A model generated the notes under the pieces. That model was not told the origin of the DNA, did no database searches, and worked only from the letters and a program-made list of their open reading frames with translations. From positions 749,498 through 813,497 of the forward strand of contig NZ_LMSU01000001.1 of NCBI RefSeq assembly GCF_001429625.1: a stretch of DNA of 64,000 bases, read 5' to 3'. Shown here one piece after another: positions 1 to 8,777 of this stretch; within the stretch, counting starts at the first letter, position 1; the number at the start of each line of letters is the position of its first letter. The stretch is from Nocardioides sp. Soil805. GTDB taxonomy: Bacteria > Actinomycetota > Actinomycetes > Propionibacteriales > Nocardioidaceae. The position numbers and the translations under genes are program-made.

Positions 1-1682
1 GAGGCGTAGTCGCCGGTGATCACGGGGTACGACGTGAGGCCCGCCCCGTTGTCGGGCTCGAGCTCGTCGACCTGCTCGATGCGGGGCATCGGCATGAACT
101 CGCCCTCACCACCGAAGACGAGGTGCACCTTGTTGGCGGCGTGCGGCAGGAAGGGCGACAGCAGGGTGTTGCAGTCCGAGACGCACTGAGCGGCGACGTG
201 CAGCACCGTCGCGAGGCGCTCGCGCTGCGACTCGTCCTTCATCTTGTAGGGCTCCGTGACGGTGAGGTACTTGTTGACCTCGCCGACCACCCGCATGGCC
301 TCGGCGATACCGGCCCGCAGCCGATGGTGGCCCAGCAGCTCGCCGATGGTGTCGAAGCCGGTGCGCACGGCGGACAGGACCGCCTCGTCCACCGGCTCGA
401 GGTCGCCGCGTGCGGGGATCTCGCCGAAGCTCTTGGCGATCATCGTGGCCGTGCGGTTGACCAGGTTGCCCCAGCCGGCGACCAGCTCGGAGTTGTTGCG
501 GGTGACGAAGTCGGCCCACGTGAACGCCGCGTCCGAGGTCTCCGGGCCGGCCGCGCAGATGAAGTAGCGCAGCGGGTCGGGGCCGTAGCGGGCCAGGAAG
601 TCGCCGACGTACAGCACGTGTCCGCGCGAGGTGGAGAACTGCTGGTCGCCCATCGTGAGGTACTCCGACGACACGACCTCGGTCGGCAGGTTGAGGACGC
701 CGTACTCCCCCGGCTCCCCGCCGCGCGAGCCCTGGCCGTTGTAGGCGAGCAGCTCGGCGGGCCAGATCTGGGAGTGGAAGACGATGTTGTCCTTGCCCAT
801 GAAGTAGTAGGACAGGGCGTCGCCGTCGTTCCACCACTCGCGCCACTTGTCCGGCTCGCCGAGGCGGCGGGCCCACTCGATCGAGGCGGAGAGGTAGCCG
901 ATGACCGCGTCGAACCACACGTAGAGGCGCTTGGTGGGCTGGTCCTCCCAGCCCGGCACCGGGATGCCCCAGTCGATGTCGCGGGTCATCGCGCGGGGTC
1001 GGATCTCCTTGAGGATGTTCTGGGAGAACTTGATGACGTTGGGCCGCCACGTGCCGCTGGCCTCGCGCTCGTCGAGCCACTCCCCCAGCGCGTCGGCCAG
1101 CGCCGGCAGGTCGAGCAGGAAGTGCTGGGTGTCGACGAAGCTCGGCGTCTCGCCGTTGATCTTCGACCGCGGGTCGATCAGGTCGGTGGCGTCGAGCTGG
1201 TTGCCGCAGTTGTCGCACTGGTCGCCGCGCGCGTCGCCGTACCCGCAGATCGGGCAGGTGCCCTCGATGTAGCGGTCGGGCAGCGTGCGGCCGGTCGACG
1301 GGCTGATGGCGGCCTGGGTGGTCTGCTCGACCATGTAGCCGTTGGCCAGCACGGTGCGGAACATCTCCTGCACGACGCCGTAGTGGTTGCCGGTGGTGGT
1401 GCGGGTGAAGAGGTCGTACGACAGGCCGAGGTCGGCGAGGTCGTTGACGATGACCGCGTTGTTCTTGTCGGCGAGGTCCTTGGCGCTCACGCCCTCCTTG
1501 TCGGCGGTGACGAGGATCGGCGTGCCGTGCTCGTCGGTGCCGCTGACCATCAGGACCTCGTGGCCCGCCATCCGCATGTACCGGGAGAAGACGTCGGAGG
1601 GCACGCCGAAGCCGGCGACGTGGCCGATGTGGCGCGGGCCGTTGGCGTAGGGCCAGGCGACTGCGGAGAGGACGTGGGTCAT
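1..1682 (-). CDS. metG: Methionyl-tRNA synthetase (C-terminal end outside the window)
   Basis: Class I aminoacyl-tRNA synthetase that charges tRNA-Met. Reading down from ATG at 1682 the protein opens [21 protein letters not shown], holding the HIGH-type signature. A single zinc knuckle follows (CPIC and CDNC, about residues 142-157), then the catalytic segment GKDNIVFH. The KMSKS loop reads QFSTS, close to the KFSSS-like loops known in actinobacterial MetRS. About 560 residues are present, and the frame runs off the left edge without a stop, so only the C-terminus is missing. The start has no Shine-Dalgarno sequence, but a TAGGAT box ends seven bases upstream. The gene diverges from the GPP34 gene at 1742. 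Confidence 0.96.
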   Translation of the reverse strand, partial: MTHVLSAVAWPYANGPRHIGHVAGFGVPSDVFSRYMRMAGHEVLMVSGTDEHGTPILVTADKEGVSAKDLADKNNAVIVNDLADLGLSYDLFTRTTTGNHYGVVQEMFRTVLANGYMVEQTTQAAISPSTGRTLPDRYIEGTCPICGYGDARGDQCDNCGNQLDATDLIDPRSKINGETPSFVDTQHFLLDLPALADALGEWLDEREASGTWRPNVIKFSQNILKEIRPRAMTRDIDWGIPVPGWEDQPTKRLYVWFDAVIGYLSASIEWARRLGEPDKWREWWNDGDALSYYFMGKDNIVFHSQIWPAELLAYNGQGSRGGEPGEYGVLNLPTEVVSSEYLTMGDQQFSTSRGHVLYVGDFLARYGPDPLRYFICAAGPETSDAAFTWADFVTRNNSELVAGWGNLVNRTATMIAKSFGEIPARGDLEPVDEAVLSAVRTGFDTIGELLGHHRLRAGIAEAMRVVGEVNKYLTVTEPYKMKDESQRERLATVLHVAAQCVSDCNTLLSPFLPHAANKVHLVFGGEGEFMPMPRIEQVDELEPDNGAGLTSYPVITGDYA

Positions 1683-1689
1683 GGTCGGA

Positions 1690-1695
1690 ATCCTA
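1690..1695 (-). promoter_or_regulatory. -10 box for leaderless metG
   Basis: TAGGAT on the minus strand ends exactly seven bases before the metG ATG. No ribosome-binding site lies between them, so transcription probably begins at the start codon. Confidence 0.5.
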
Positions 1696-1728
1696 GTGAG
1701 CCTGCGCCAGCGCGTTTCCCCCGGTCGC

Positions 1729-1734
1729 TAGCGT
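1729..1734 (+). promoter_or_regulatory. -10 box for leaderless GPP34 gene
   Basis: TAGCGT followed by seven bases and then the ATG of the GPP34 gene, with no Shine-Dalgarno sequence between. Confidence 0.5.
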
Positions 1735-1741
1735 CGAGACC

Positions 1742-2416
1742 ATGCGGACACTGATCGCGGAGGACCTGCTGCTGCTCCTGCTCGACGACGAGAAGGGGAC
1801 GCTGTCCGCGTCCGACAAGATGCGCCCCCTGCTGGGCGGGGCGCTGCTGCTCGAGCTCGCCCTCGAGGGACGGGTGGAGGTGAGCGAGAGGACCAGCCGA
1901 TGGAGCACGGCCAAGGTCGCCGCGGTCGGTACGCCGCTGGGCGAGCCGGTGCTCGACGAGGCGCTGACCCGGGTCGCGGAGAAGCCGCGCGCCGCGCAGG
2001 ACCTCGTGACGCGACTGGGCAAGGGCACCCGGGAGCTCCTGCTCGACCGCCTGGCCGCCCGCGGCCTCGTGGAGCGGCGCGAGGGGCGGGTGCTCGGGCT
2101 CTTCCCGCACACCACGTGGCCCGCGCGCGACGCCCGTCACGAGGAGTCGGTGCGTGCGCTCCTCCAGGGCGCGCTGGTGCAGCGGCTCACCCCGGACGCC
2201 CGGACCTCCGCCCTCATCGCGCTGCTCTCGGCGATCGACCACGCGCACAAGGTCGTCGACCGTGGCGACGTCCCGGCCCGTGAGGTCAAGCGGCGGGCGA
2301 AGGAGATCTCCGAGGGCGCGTGGGCGGCCCAGGCCGTCAAGGACGCGGTGGCCGCGGCCCAGGCCGCGGTGACGGCGGCGGTCGTCGCCACCACCGTCAC
2401 CGCGTCCGGCACCTGA
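1742..2416 (+). CDS. GPP34 family phosphoprotein
   Basis: A 224-residue protein of the GPP34 (Golgi phosphoprotein 3-like) family. In eukaryotes the family binds phosphatidylinositol-4-phosphate; its job in actinobacteria is not settled. The family pattern is clear: an N-terminal LIAEDLLLLLLDDEKG segment, a following GGALLLELAL helix and a central LVERREGRVLGLFP stretch. The C-terminus is an Ala/Val-rich helix (about residues 195-224) that could sit on the membrane. It starts back to back with metG, 59 bases away, and ends one base before the convergent DsbA-like gene. Family assignment is firm, function is unknown. Confidence 0.85.
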   Translation: MRTLIAEDLLLLLLDDEKGTLSASDKMRPLLGGALLLELALEGRVEVSERTSRWSTAKVAAVGTPLGEPVLDEALTRVAEKPRAAQDLVTRLGKGTRELLLDRLAARGLVERREGRVLGLFPHTTWPARDARHEESVRALLQGALVQRLTPDARTSALIALLSAIDHAHKVVDRGDVPAREVKRRAKEISEGAWAAQAVKDAVAAAQAAVTAAVVATTVTASGT

Positions 2417-3016
2417 TCAGCTGAAGTCGAGCTCTCCGGTGCGGGTGCGCTTGAGCTCGTAGAAGTAGGGGAACCTCGCGACCGCGACCGCGCCGTCCCA
2501 CAGGTCCAGGGCGTCCTGCCCGCGCGGGATCCGGCTCAGCACGGGGCCGAAGAACGCGGCCCCCTCGATGTGGATGGTCGGCGTGCCGACCTCGTCGCCG
2601 ACGGCGTCCATGCCCTCGTGGTGCGAGCGGGCCACGGCCTCGTCGAGCGAGGTGTTGTCCATCGCGTCCACGAGGTCGGCGTCCATGCCGGCCTCGGCGA
2701 GCGCGGCCACCACCATCTCCCGGTCCAGGTCGGCCTTCTGCAGGTGGATCCGGTTGCCCATCGCGGTGTAGAGGTCGAGCAGGCGCTCGTTGCCGTGGCG
2801 CTCCTCGGCGGCGATGCAGACCCGCACGGGGCCCCAGGCCGGCTCGAGCATCCGGCGGTAGTCGTCGGGGATGTCCTTGTCCTTGTTGAGGTAGGCGAGA
2901 GACATCACGTGCCACGTGACGTCGATGTCGCGCTGCTGCTCCACCTCCAGGATCCACCTCGAGGTGATCCAGGCGAAGGGGCAGAGCGGGTCGAACCAGA
3001 AGTCAGCCTTGGTCAT
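2417..3016 (-). CDS. DsbA-family oxidoreductase related to mycothiol-dependent nitroreductase Rv2466c
   Basis: A 199-residue cytoplasmic thioredoxin-fold protein with the DsbA helical insertion. Motifs such as DFWFDPLCPFAW, WGPVRVCIAAEE and GTPTIHIEG...FFGPVLS match the Rv2466c family, which uses mycothiol as reductant. As I recall, Rv2466c has CPWC at the active site. Here it is Cys12-Pro-Phe-Ala15, so the second cysteine is missing and a monothiol mechanism is likely. The start chosen is the ATG giving MTKADFWF; in-frame ATGs at 3025 and 3034 would add three or six residues. It is divergent from pepN, as in mycobacteria. Confidence 0.85.
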   Translation of the reverse strand: MTKADFWFDPLCPFAWITSRWILEVEQQRDIDVTWHVMSLAYLNKDKDIPDDYRRMLEPAWGPVRVCIAAEERHGNERLLDLYTAMGNRIHLQKADLDREMVVAALAEAGMDADLVDAMDNTSLDEAVARSHHEGMDAVGDEVGTPTIHIEGAAFFGPVLSRIPRGQDALDLWDGAVAVARFPYFYELKRTRTGELDFS

Positions 3017-3081
3017 GTCGTCCATCAACCACACGACGGGTCGCGCGATTCCCGTTGACGGTGGGTGGTTGGATGACCGAC

Positions 3082-5625
3082 ATGCCTGGAACCAACCTCA
3101 CCCGGGACGAGGCCGCCACCCGCGCCGCCCTCCTGGACGTCTCGTCGTACGCCGTGGACCTCGACCTCACGACGAGCGACTCGACCTTCGCCTCCACGAC
3201 CACCCTCGAGTTCACGTGCCGCGAGCCCGGCAGCGCGACCTTCGCCGACCTCGTCGACGCCACCGTCCACGAGATCACCCTCAACGGTCGCTCCCTGGAC
3301 CCCGCGACGGCGTACGCCGACAGCCGCATCGCCCTCGACGACCTGCAGGCCACCAACACGCTGGTCGTGCGGGCCGACTGCACCTACTCCAACACCGGCG
3401 AGGGACTGCACCGGTTCGTGGACCCCGCCGACGATCGCGTCTACCTCTACAGCCAGTTCGAGGTGCCGGACGCGCGTCGCGTGTTCACGACCTTCGAGCA
3501 GCCCGACCTCAAGTCCGTCTTCACCTTCACCGTCACCGCGCCCGAGTCGTGGAAGGTCGTCTCCAACGCCCCGACCCCCGAGCCGGTGGCGCAGGGCGAC
3601 GGCAAGGCCGTGTGGAGCTTCCCCGCGACCGAGCGGATGTCGACGTACATCACCGCGATCGTCGCCGGCGAGTACCACGAGGTGCTCGACACCTACGAGG
3701 GCAAGTTCGGCACCATCCCGCTCGGCCACTACTGCCGCCAGTCGCTGGTGGAGTACCTGGACACCGACGTGCTCGTCGAGCTCACCAGGCAGAGCTTCGA
3801 GTTCTTCGAGGAGAAGTTCGACTTCCCCTACCCGTTCCACAAGTACGACCAGCTCTACGTGCCGGAGTACAACATGGGCGCGATGGAGAACGCCGGCTGC
3901 GTGACGCTGCGCGACGAGTACCTCCCCCGCTCGCGCCAGTCGCGCTCCTTCTTCGAGTTCCGCGCCTCGGTCATCACCCACGAGATGGCGCACATGTGGT
4001 TCGGCGACCTGGTCACCATGAAGTGGTGGGACGACCTGTGGCTCAACGAGTCGTTCGCCGAGTGGGCCTGCTACTGGTGCGAGGCCGAGGCCACGGAGTA
4101 CACCGACGCGTGGACCGGTTTCGCCAACGCCCGCAAGCAGACCGGCTACCGCGCCGACCAGCTCCCCTCGACGCACCCGATCGCGGCCGACAACGTCGAC
4201 CTGCACGCGGTCGAGGTCAACTTCGACATGATCACCTACGCCAAGGGCGCCTCGGTGCTCAAGCAGCTCGTCGCGTGGGTCGGCCTGGACGCCTTCGTCG
4301 CCGGCATCCGGCAGTACTTCAAGGACCACGCCTTCGGCAACACCGAGTTCTCCGACCTGCTCGCCGCGCTCGAGAAGTCCTCGGGCCGCGAGCTCACCTC
4401 GTGGGCCCAGGAGTGGCTGCAGACCGCGGGCGTCAACACCCTGGCCCCGGCCTTCGAGCTCGACGCCGACGGCCGCTACTCGTCGTTCTCCGTCACCCAG
4501 ACCGCGCACCCCGACCAGCCGACGCTGCGTCGCCACCGCCTGGGCATCGGCCTGTACGACGACGTCGACGGTGCGCTCGTACGGCGTGAGTACCTCGAGG
4601 TCGACGTAGAGGGCGGGACCACCGACGTGCCTGCGCTGGTCGGCAAGGCCCAGCCCGCGCTGCTGCTGCTCAACGACGAGGACCACGCCTACGCCAAGAT
4701 CCGTCTCGACGAGCGCTCCCTGGCCACCGTCATCGACGGGCTCTCCCGCGTCGAGGACTCCCTGGCCCGCGCGCTCGTGTGGGGTGCCGCCTGGGACATG
4801 ACGCGCGACGCCGAGATGGCGACCACGGACTGGGTGCGCCTCGTCCTGGCCAACATCGGCTCCGAGACCGACGCCTGGGGCGTCACCAAGATCCCCTCGT
4901 CCACCGCCCTGGCGGTCAACCGCTACTCCGCCCCGGAGAACCGGGCCGGACTCCAGGCCGAGTGGGAGCAGGGCCTGCGCGGCCTGCTCCTCGACGCCGA
5001 GGCCGGCAGCGACCACCAGCTGACCTTCGCGCGGGCCTACGCGTCGGCCGCCCGCAGCGACGCGGCGTACGGCGACCTGCAGGGGCTGCTCGAAGGCTCC
5101 TTCACCGCGGAGGACCTCGCGATCGACCAGGACCTCCGCTGGGAGCTCATCACCGCGCTGGCCCGCGGCGGGCGCATCGGCGACGCCGAGATCGACGCCG
5201 AGCTGGGACGCGACAACACCATCTCCGGCAAGGAGAAGGCGGCCGCGGCGCGGGTCGCCCAGCCCACCGCCGAGGCCAAGGCCGCCGGCTGGTCGGCGAT
5301 CCTGGACCCGGCCACCGCCAACGAGACCTCGCGGGAGATGGTCTTCTCCATCTTCCGCTCCGACCAGGACGAGGTCGTGGCGCCGTACGTCGAGGAGTTC
5401 CTCGACGCCGCCCCCACGGTCATCGACACGCTGGGCTTCCACAAGGCCTCGGTCGTGCTCGAGTACGGCTTCCCGCTGGCCGTCGGCTCGCCCTCGGTGG
5501 TCGCCCGCCTCGACGAGTGGCTCGCCGCGTCGCCCGACGCCCCCACGGGTGCGGTGCGCTACGTCGGTGAGGCGCGGGCCGACATCGCCCGCGCCCTGGC
5601 CGCCCAGGAGCGGGACGCCCGCTGA
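3082..5625 (+). CDS. pepN: Aminopeptidase N (M1 zinc metallopeptidase)
   Basis: Cytoplasmic aminopeptidase of about 847 residues that removes N-terminal residues from peptides. The substrate-binding GAMEN motif sits in MGAMENAG. The zinc site HEMAH begins near residue 300, and the third ligand Glu lies in LWLNESFAEW 18 residues later. The long C-terminal ERAP1-like helical domain is complete. The start chosen gives MPGTNLTRDEA, matching family N-termini, with a weak GGATG upstream; ATG 3073 would add three residues. A strong hairpin terminator follows the stop by a few bases. Confidence 0.95.
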   Translation: MPGTNLTRDEAATRAALLDVSSYAVDLDLTTSDSTFASTTTLEFTCREPGSATFADLVDATVHEITLNGRSLDPATAYADSRIALDDLQATNTLVVRADCTYSNTGEGLHRFVDPADDRVYLYSQFEVPDARRVFTTFEQPDLKSVFTFTVTAPESWKVVSNAPTPEPVAQGDGKAVWSFPATERMSTYITAIVAGEYHEVLDTYEGKFGTIPLGHYCRQSLVEYLDTDVLVELTRQSFEFFEEKFDFPYPFHKYDQLYVPEYNMGAMENAGCVTLRDEYLPRSRQSRSFFEFRASVITHEMAHMWFGDLVTMKWWDDLWLNESFAEWACYWCEAEATEYTDAWTGFANARKQTGYRADQLPSTHPIAADNVDLHAVEVNFDMITYAKGASVLKQLVAWVGLDAFVAGIRQYFKDHAFGNTEFSDLLAALEKSSGRELTSWAQEWLQTAGVNTLAPAFELDADGRYSSFSVTQTAHPDQPTLRRHRLGIGLYDDVDGALVRREYLEVDVEGGTTDVPALVGKAQPALLLLNDEDHAYAKIRLDERSLATVIDGLSRVEDSLARALVWGAAWDMTRDAEMATTDWVRLVLANIGSETDAWGVTKIPSSTALAVNRYSAPENRAGLQAEWEQGLRGLLLDAEAGSDHQLTFARAYASAARSDAAYGDLQGLLEGSFTAEDLAIDQDLRWELITALARGGRIGDAEIDAELGRDNTISGKEKAAAARVAQPTAEAKAAGWSAILDPATANETSREMVFSIFRSDQDEVVAPYVEEFLDAAPTVIDTLGFHKASVVLEYGFPLAVGSPSVVARLDEWLAASPDAPTGAVRYVGEARADIARALAAQERDAR

Positions 5626-5636
5626 CCTGCGGACGC

Positions 5637-5676
5637 ACGACGGCCCCGCTCCCCCCTCGTGGGGGGCGGGGCCGTT
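5637..5676 (+). terminator. Hairpin terminator after pepN
   Basis: A CGGCCCCGC arm and its complement, plus a run of C pairing with a run of G, form a long GC stem around a short TCGT loop, about 12 bases after the pepN stop. Confidence 0.7.
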
Positions 5677-5682
5677 CGCGTC

Positions 5683-5746
5683 GAGAGGGCACTTCCTGAC
5701 ACCTCCAGGCCGCCGAGAGGGCACTTCCTGACACCACCAGACCGCC
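5683..5746. repeat. Two tandem 32-bp repeat units (family A)
   Basis: Two head-to-tail 32-bp units (5683-5714, 5715-5746) share the core GAGAGGGCACTTCCTGACAC and end in CCGCC, with only a few differences. The inverted form of the core, GGAAGTGCCC, follows at 5756-5765, so the block could fold. No gene covers it. Confidence 0.75.
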
Positions 5747-5765
5747 GAGGTGGACGGAAGTGCCC

Positions 5766-5908
5766 GGTCGACCTGTCCGAGGTGCACGAAAGGGGGGAGG
5801 TCGCCCTGTCCGAGGTGCACGGAAGGGGGCCCGGTCGACCTGTCCGAGGTGCACGGAAGGGGGGAGGTCGCGCCGTCTGTGCGGCACGTAAGGGGGGAGG
5901 TCGGTCTA
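5766..5908. repeat. Four tandem 33-34-bp repeat units (family B)
   Basis: Units begin with GGTCG at 5766, 5799, 5833 and 5866, with a partial fifth at 5899. The shared core is CTGTCCGAGGTGCACG(G)AA followed by a G run. The fourth unit is the most diverged. The array fills the spacer between pepN and the convergent DUF5130 gene. Confidence 0.75.
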
Positions 5909-6304
5909 GCTGCCGGCGTGCAGCGTGTGCTGCGGGCGGGCGTGCTCGGCCAGCATGGCGATGCCTCGCGTGAGGCCCCCCACGAAGTCCCCCTCGGCGA
6001 AGGCCGACTCCAGCTGCAGGACGGCCAGCTCGACCTCGCGGTCGGTGAGGTGGCGGCGGACCTCCGTGCCCGTGACGACCTCGATGACGCGGGCGGTCGG
6101 GTCGACCAGCAGCAGGATGCTGCGGGCGGGCGCGACCAGGCTGGCGTGCAGGCGCTGGGCGTAGACGCGCGAGTCGCCCTCGACGGCGCCGACGAAGACC
6201 GAGAACTCGAAGCGGCACAGCGCCTCGGCGGCACGGATCGACCGGTCGATCTCGGCGCTCTCCCGCGAGCTCAGCTCGCGGGTGCGGGAGTCACCAGCGG
6301 CCAC
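5906..6304 (-). CDS. DUF5130 domain protein
   Basis: A 132-residue protein matching DUF5130, a TPM-like family seen in actinobacteria (Rv2468c is the likely M. tuberculosis counterpart, from memory). Recognisable stretches are RFEFSVFVG, the LLLVDP strand and the FAEGDFVGGLTRGI helix. There is no signal peptide. Function is unknown. The start chosen is GTG at 6304 because GGAGGAG sits three bases upstream; a longer frame from 6370 overlaps the upstream gene much more. It overlaps the end of the membrane-protein gene by 14 bases, so the two are probably translated together. Confidence 0.8.
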   Translation of the reverse strand: MAAGDSRTRELSSRESAEIDRSIRAAEALCRFEFSVFVGAVEGDSRVYAQRLHASLVAPARSILLLVDPTARVIEVVTGTEVRRHLTDREVELAVLQLESAFAEGDFVGGLTRGIAMLAEHARPQHTLHAGS

Positions 6305-6662
6305 GGGCTCCTCCGGTCTCGTCGGAGGAGGTGCCGGGCTCGAGCTCCTTGGCCCCCTGGCGGGGACCACCGAACCACTGGTCCTCGGCCGCGCCGGGGG
6401 TGAGCTTCTCGCCGCGGACGATCGCCGGGAGGTAGGTCAGCACGGCGATGACCACGAAGAGGAGGAGCGGGACGCCGGCGAGGAGCAGCAGCGCGTGCAG
6501 CGTGTCGACGTCCTCGGGGTTGCTCCAGCCCTCAGGAACATCCGCGCTCGCCGGGGCGGCGAGAGCCACGAGGGCCAGGCCCGTGGAGACGGCCGCAGCG
6601 CGGGCCAGGCGACGCGGACGCCGACGGACGGAGGTGCGGGACGAGGACTCGGACGTGATCAC
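6291..6662 (-). CDS. Small membrane protein with signal-like N-terminus
   Basis: About 123 residues from GTG at 6662. An Arg-rich N-terminus precedes a hydrophobic segment ending APASADVPEG, which looks like a signal peptide with an Ala-x-Ala cleavage site. A second hydrophobic helix follows (LLLLAGVPLLLFVVIAVLTY). The tail carries EDQWFGGPRQGAKEL. I see no catalytic motif, and the function is unknown. It precedes and overlaps the DUF5130 gene, suggesting a two-gene operon. The start is uncertain because no clear ribosome-binding site is visible. Confidence 0.6.
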   Translation of the reverse strand: MITSESSSRTSVRRRPRRLARAAAVSTGLALVALAAPASADVPEGWSNPEDVDTLHALLLLAGVPLLLFVVIAVLTYLPAIVRGEKLTPGAAEDQWFGGPRQGAKELEPGTSSDETGGARGRW

Positions 6663-6774
6663 GGGAGACACGATATCGGCTCCCGCTCCGGCGCTCGCCG
6701 CCGTCCTCCCGTCGGATCGGTCACACGCCGTCGCGGGGACTTGGGTTGACCGCTCAGATCGCCATACTGGCTCG

Positions 6775-7800
6775 ATGCTCTCGCTCAACGGTCCCTGCCC
6801 CGACGACGCCTCCATCTGCAACTTCGTCTACTCCGAGACCGACAGCACGGTCGCCGCGAACATCGCCGACTGGGTGGTCGGCAAGCCCCTCGCCCTGCTC
6901 GGCCTCGCCCTGCTCGGCCTTTTCATCCGATGGGTCCTGCACCGGGTGATCGACCGGCTGGTCAAGAGCGCCGAGACCGGGATGCTCCCCAACCGCGTGA
7001 GCCGTGCGGTGACCGGCGGCAAGGTGGGCACCGCGCTCAACCTCCACGAGGCCGCCGGCGCCACGCGGCGCGTCCAACGGGCCCAGACGATGGGCACCCT
7101 GCTCAAGAGCATCGTCACCGGCATCGTCCTGGCGGTCGTCGTCACCATGATGCTCAGCGAGATCGGCGTCAACGTGGCGCCGATCATCGCCAGCGCGGGC
7201 ATCGTCGGGCTCGCGCTCGGCTTCGGCGCCCAGAGCCTCGTCTCGGACTTCCTGTCCGGAATCTTCATGATCTTCGAGGACCAGTACGGCGTCGGCGACG
7301 TCGTCGACCTCGGCGAGGCCTCCGGCACCGTGGAGGCGGTGAGCCTGCGCGTCACGCGACTGCGCGACGTCAACGGCACCGTCTGGTACGTCCGCAACGG
7401 CGAGATCCTCCGGGTGGGCAACATGAGCCAGAACTGGGCGCGCACGGTGCTGGACGTGACCGTCGGGTACGCCGAGGACCTGGTGCAGGTGCGTCGTGTC
7501 CTGCAGGAGGTCGCGCACGACCTGTGGGACGACGAGGACTTCCGCGGGCTCGTCATCGAGGAGCCCGAGGTGTGGGGCGTGGAGTCGCTCGGCGTGGACG
7601 GGATCGTCGTCCGGGTGACCCTCAAGACGGCGCCGATGGAGCAGTGGGCCGTGGCGCGGGCGATGCGGGAGCGCATCAAGGCCCGCTTCGAGAACGAGGG
7701 GATCAACCTCGCGGTGGCGCAGCGGGTGATGTGGCAGGAGAGCGCCCCGTCCGCCGCCGCGCACGCGGGGAGCGACGCGGGTCCGGAACCCCGGGGCTAG
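6775..7800 (+). CDS. Small-conductance mechanosensitive channel (MscS family)
   Basis: A 341-residue membrane protein with an MscS core. Two N-terminal hydrophobic helices (about residues 29-50 and 110-135) lead to the pore-lining helix with the Gly/Ala pattern ASAGIVGLALGFGAQ. Next is the beta domain signature FEDQYGVGDVVDLGEASGTV, then RNGEILRVGNMSQ, which is typical of the family. Such channels open under membrane tension and release solutes on hypo-osmotic shock. ATG at 6775 is chosen because CATACT lies six bases upstream and upstream codons look noncoding. A hairpin follows, shared with the convergent OsmC gene. Confidence 0.92.
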   Translation: MLSLNGPCPDDASICNFVYSETDSTVAANIADWVVGKPLALLGLALLGLFIRWVLHRVIDRLVKSAETGMLPNRVSRAVTGGKVGTALNLHEAAGATRRVQRAQTMGTLLKSIVTGIVLAVVVTMMLSEIGVNVAPIIASAGIVGLALGFGAQSLVSDFLSGIFMIFEDQYGVGDVVDLGEASGTVEAVSLRVTRLRDVNGTVWYVRNGEILRVGNMSQNWARTVLDVTVGYAEDLVQVRRVLQEVAHDLWDDEDFRGLVIEEPEVWGVESLGVDGIVVRVTLKTAPMEQWAVARAMRERIKARFENEGINLAVAQRVMWQESAPSAAAHAGSDAGPEPRG

Positions 7801-7829
7801 GCGTACCCAGCCCGGACGGGTCCCGGACC
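7780..7829. terminator. Bidirectional hairpin between MscS and OsmC genes
   Basis: GGTCCGGAACCCCGGGGCT (7780-7798) pairs imperfectly with 7809-7829 around a ten-base loop. It overlaps the MscS stop and precedes the convergent OsmC stop. Confidence 0.5.
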
Positions 7830-7842
7830 CCGGTCGTCCGCG

Positions 7843-8268
7843 TCAGGCGAGAGCGGCGTCCAGCGTGATCGGGACCGCGGAGAGCGCCTGCGAGACCGGG
7901 CAGCCGGCCTTGGCCTCCTCGGCGAGGCGGACGAAGGTGTCGTTGTCGACGCCCTCGACCACGCCGCGCACCGTGATCTTGATGCCGGTGATGCCGGTGC
8001 CCGGGGTGAAGTCCACGGCCGCCTGGGTGTCCAGCGAGGTCGCGGGGGTGTCGTTCTTGGCCAGGCCGTTGGAGAAGGCCATCGAGAAGCACGACGAGTG
8101 GGCCGCGGCGATGAGCTCCTCGGGGCTGGTCTTGCCGTTCGCCTCCTCGGCGCGGGAGGGCCAGGACACGTCGTACGTGCCGATCCCGGAGGACTCGAGG
8201 GTGACCTTGCCGGCGCCCTCGAAGAGGGTGCCCTCCCAGTGAGTGGTCGCAGTGCGGGTCGTGGGCAT
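7843..8268 (-). CDS. OsmC family peroxiredoxin
   Basis: A 141-residue OsmC-type thiol peroxidase that reduces organic hydroperoxides. The two redox cysteines are Cys60 in AAAHSSCFSMA and Cys123 in KAGCPVSQAL, both in canonical contexts. ATG 8268 is chosen because AGGAG lies just upstream; the longer frame to 8349 adds residues unlike the family. It is divergent from the truncated-globin gene. Confidence 0.93.
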   Translation of the reverse strand: MPTTRTATTHWEGTLFEGAGKVTLESSGIGTYDVSWPSRAEEANGKTSPEELIAAAHSSCFSMAFSNGLAKNDTPATSLDTQAAVDFTPGTGITGIKITVRGVVEGVDNDTFVRLAEEAKAGCPVSQALSAVPITLDAALA

Positions 8269-8372
8269 GCTGAGCTCCTGTTGCGTCGGGGACACGGTTC
8301 GTCCGGAGTCTTCCACGCGGGACCACGTGTCCCGATGCGGCCGTCTCACCCGTCGCTCGGCACAATGGGCCG

Positions 8373-8747
8373 GTGAGCACCTTCTACGACGAGATCGGCG
8401 GCGAGGAGACGATCCGCCAGATCGTCCACACCTTCTACGAGGGAGTGGCCGAGGACGAGGTGCTGCGACCGCTCTACCCGGAGGAGGACCTCGGTCCGGC
8501 CGAGGATCGGTTCGCCATGTTCCTCGTGCAGTACTGGGGCGGGCCCACGACCTACTCCGAGACCCGAGGGCACCCGCGGCTGCGGATGCGGCACGCTCCC
8601 TTCGCGGTCACCCCGCACGCCGCGGAGCGGTGGCTGGTGCACTTCCGCGCCGGGCTCGACAAGGCGTCGCTGACCGCGGAGCAGGACGCCCGGTTCTGGG
8701 ACTACGTCACCCACGCGGCGCAGTTCATGGTCAACACCCTGGAGTGA
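8373..8747 (+). CDS. glbO: Group II truncated hemoglobin
   Basis: A 124-residue trHbII/GlbO haem protein, implicated in oxygen or peroxide chemistry in actinobacteria. The start is GTG, giving MSTFYDEIGGEETI. The proximal haem His lies in RMRHAPF. The YWGG and WLVHF segments place the Tyr and Trp residues of the distal pocket characteristic of group II. CACAAT six bases upstream suggests a leaderless mRNA. Confidence 0.93.
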   Translation: MSTFYDEIGGEETIRQIVHTFYEGVAEDEVLRPLYPEEDLGPAEDRFAMFLVQYWGGPTTYSETRGHPRLRMRHAPFAVTPHAAERWLVHFRAGLDKASLTAEQDARFWDYVTHAAQFMVNTLE

Positions 8748-8777
8748 GACCCACCCCGGGGCCGTCGCCGTCGCGCC

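Noticed and set aside
3025..6234. Open frame of 1069 codons antisense to pepN, with repeated VHLGQVDR-like peptides
   Set aside because: The peptide repeats come only from the intergenic DNA repeats at 5.7 kb; the rest is the shadow of pepN.
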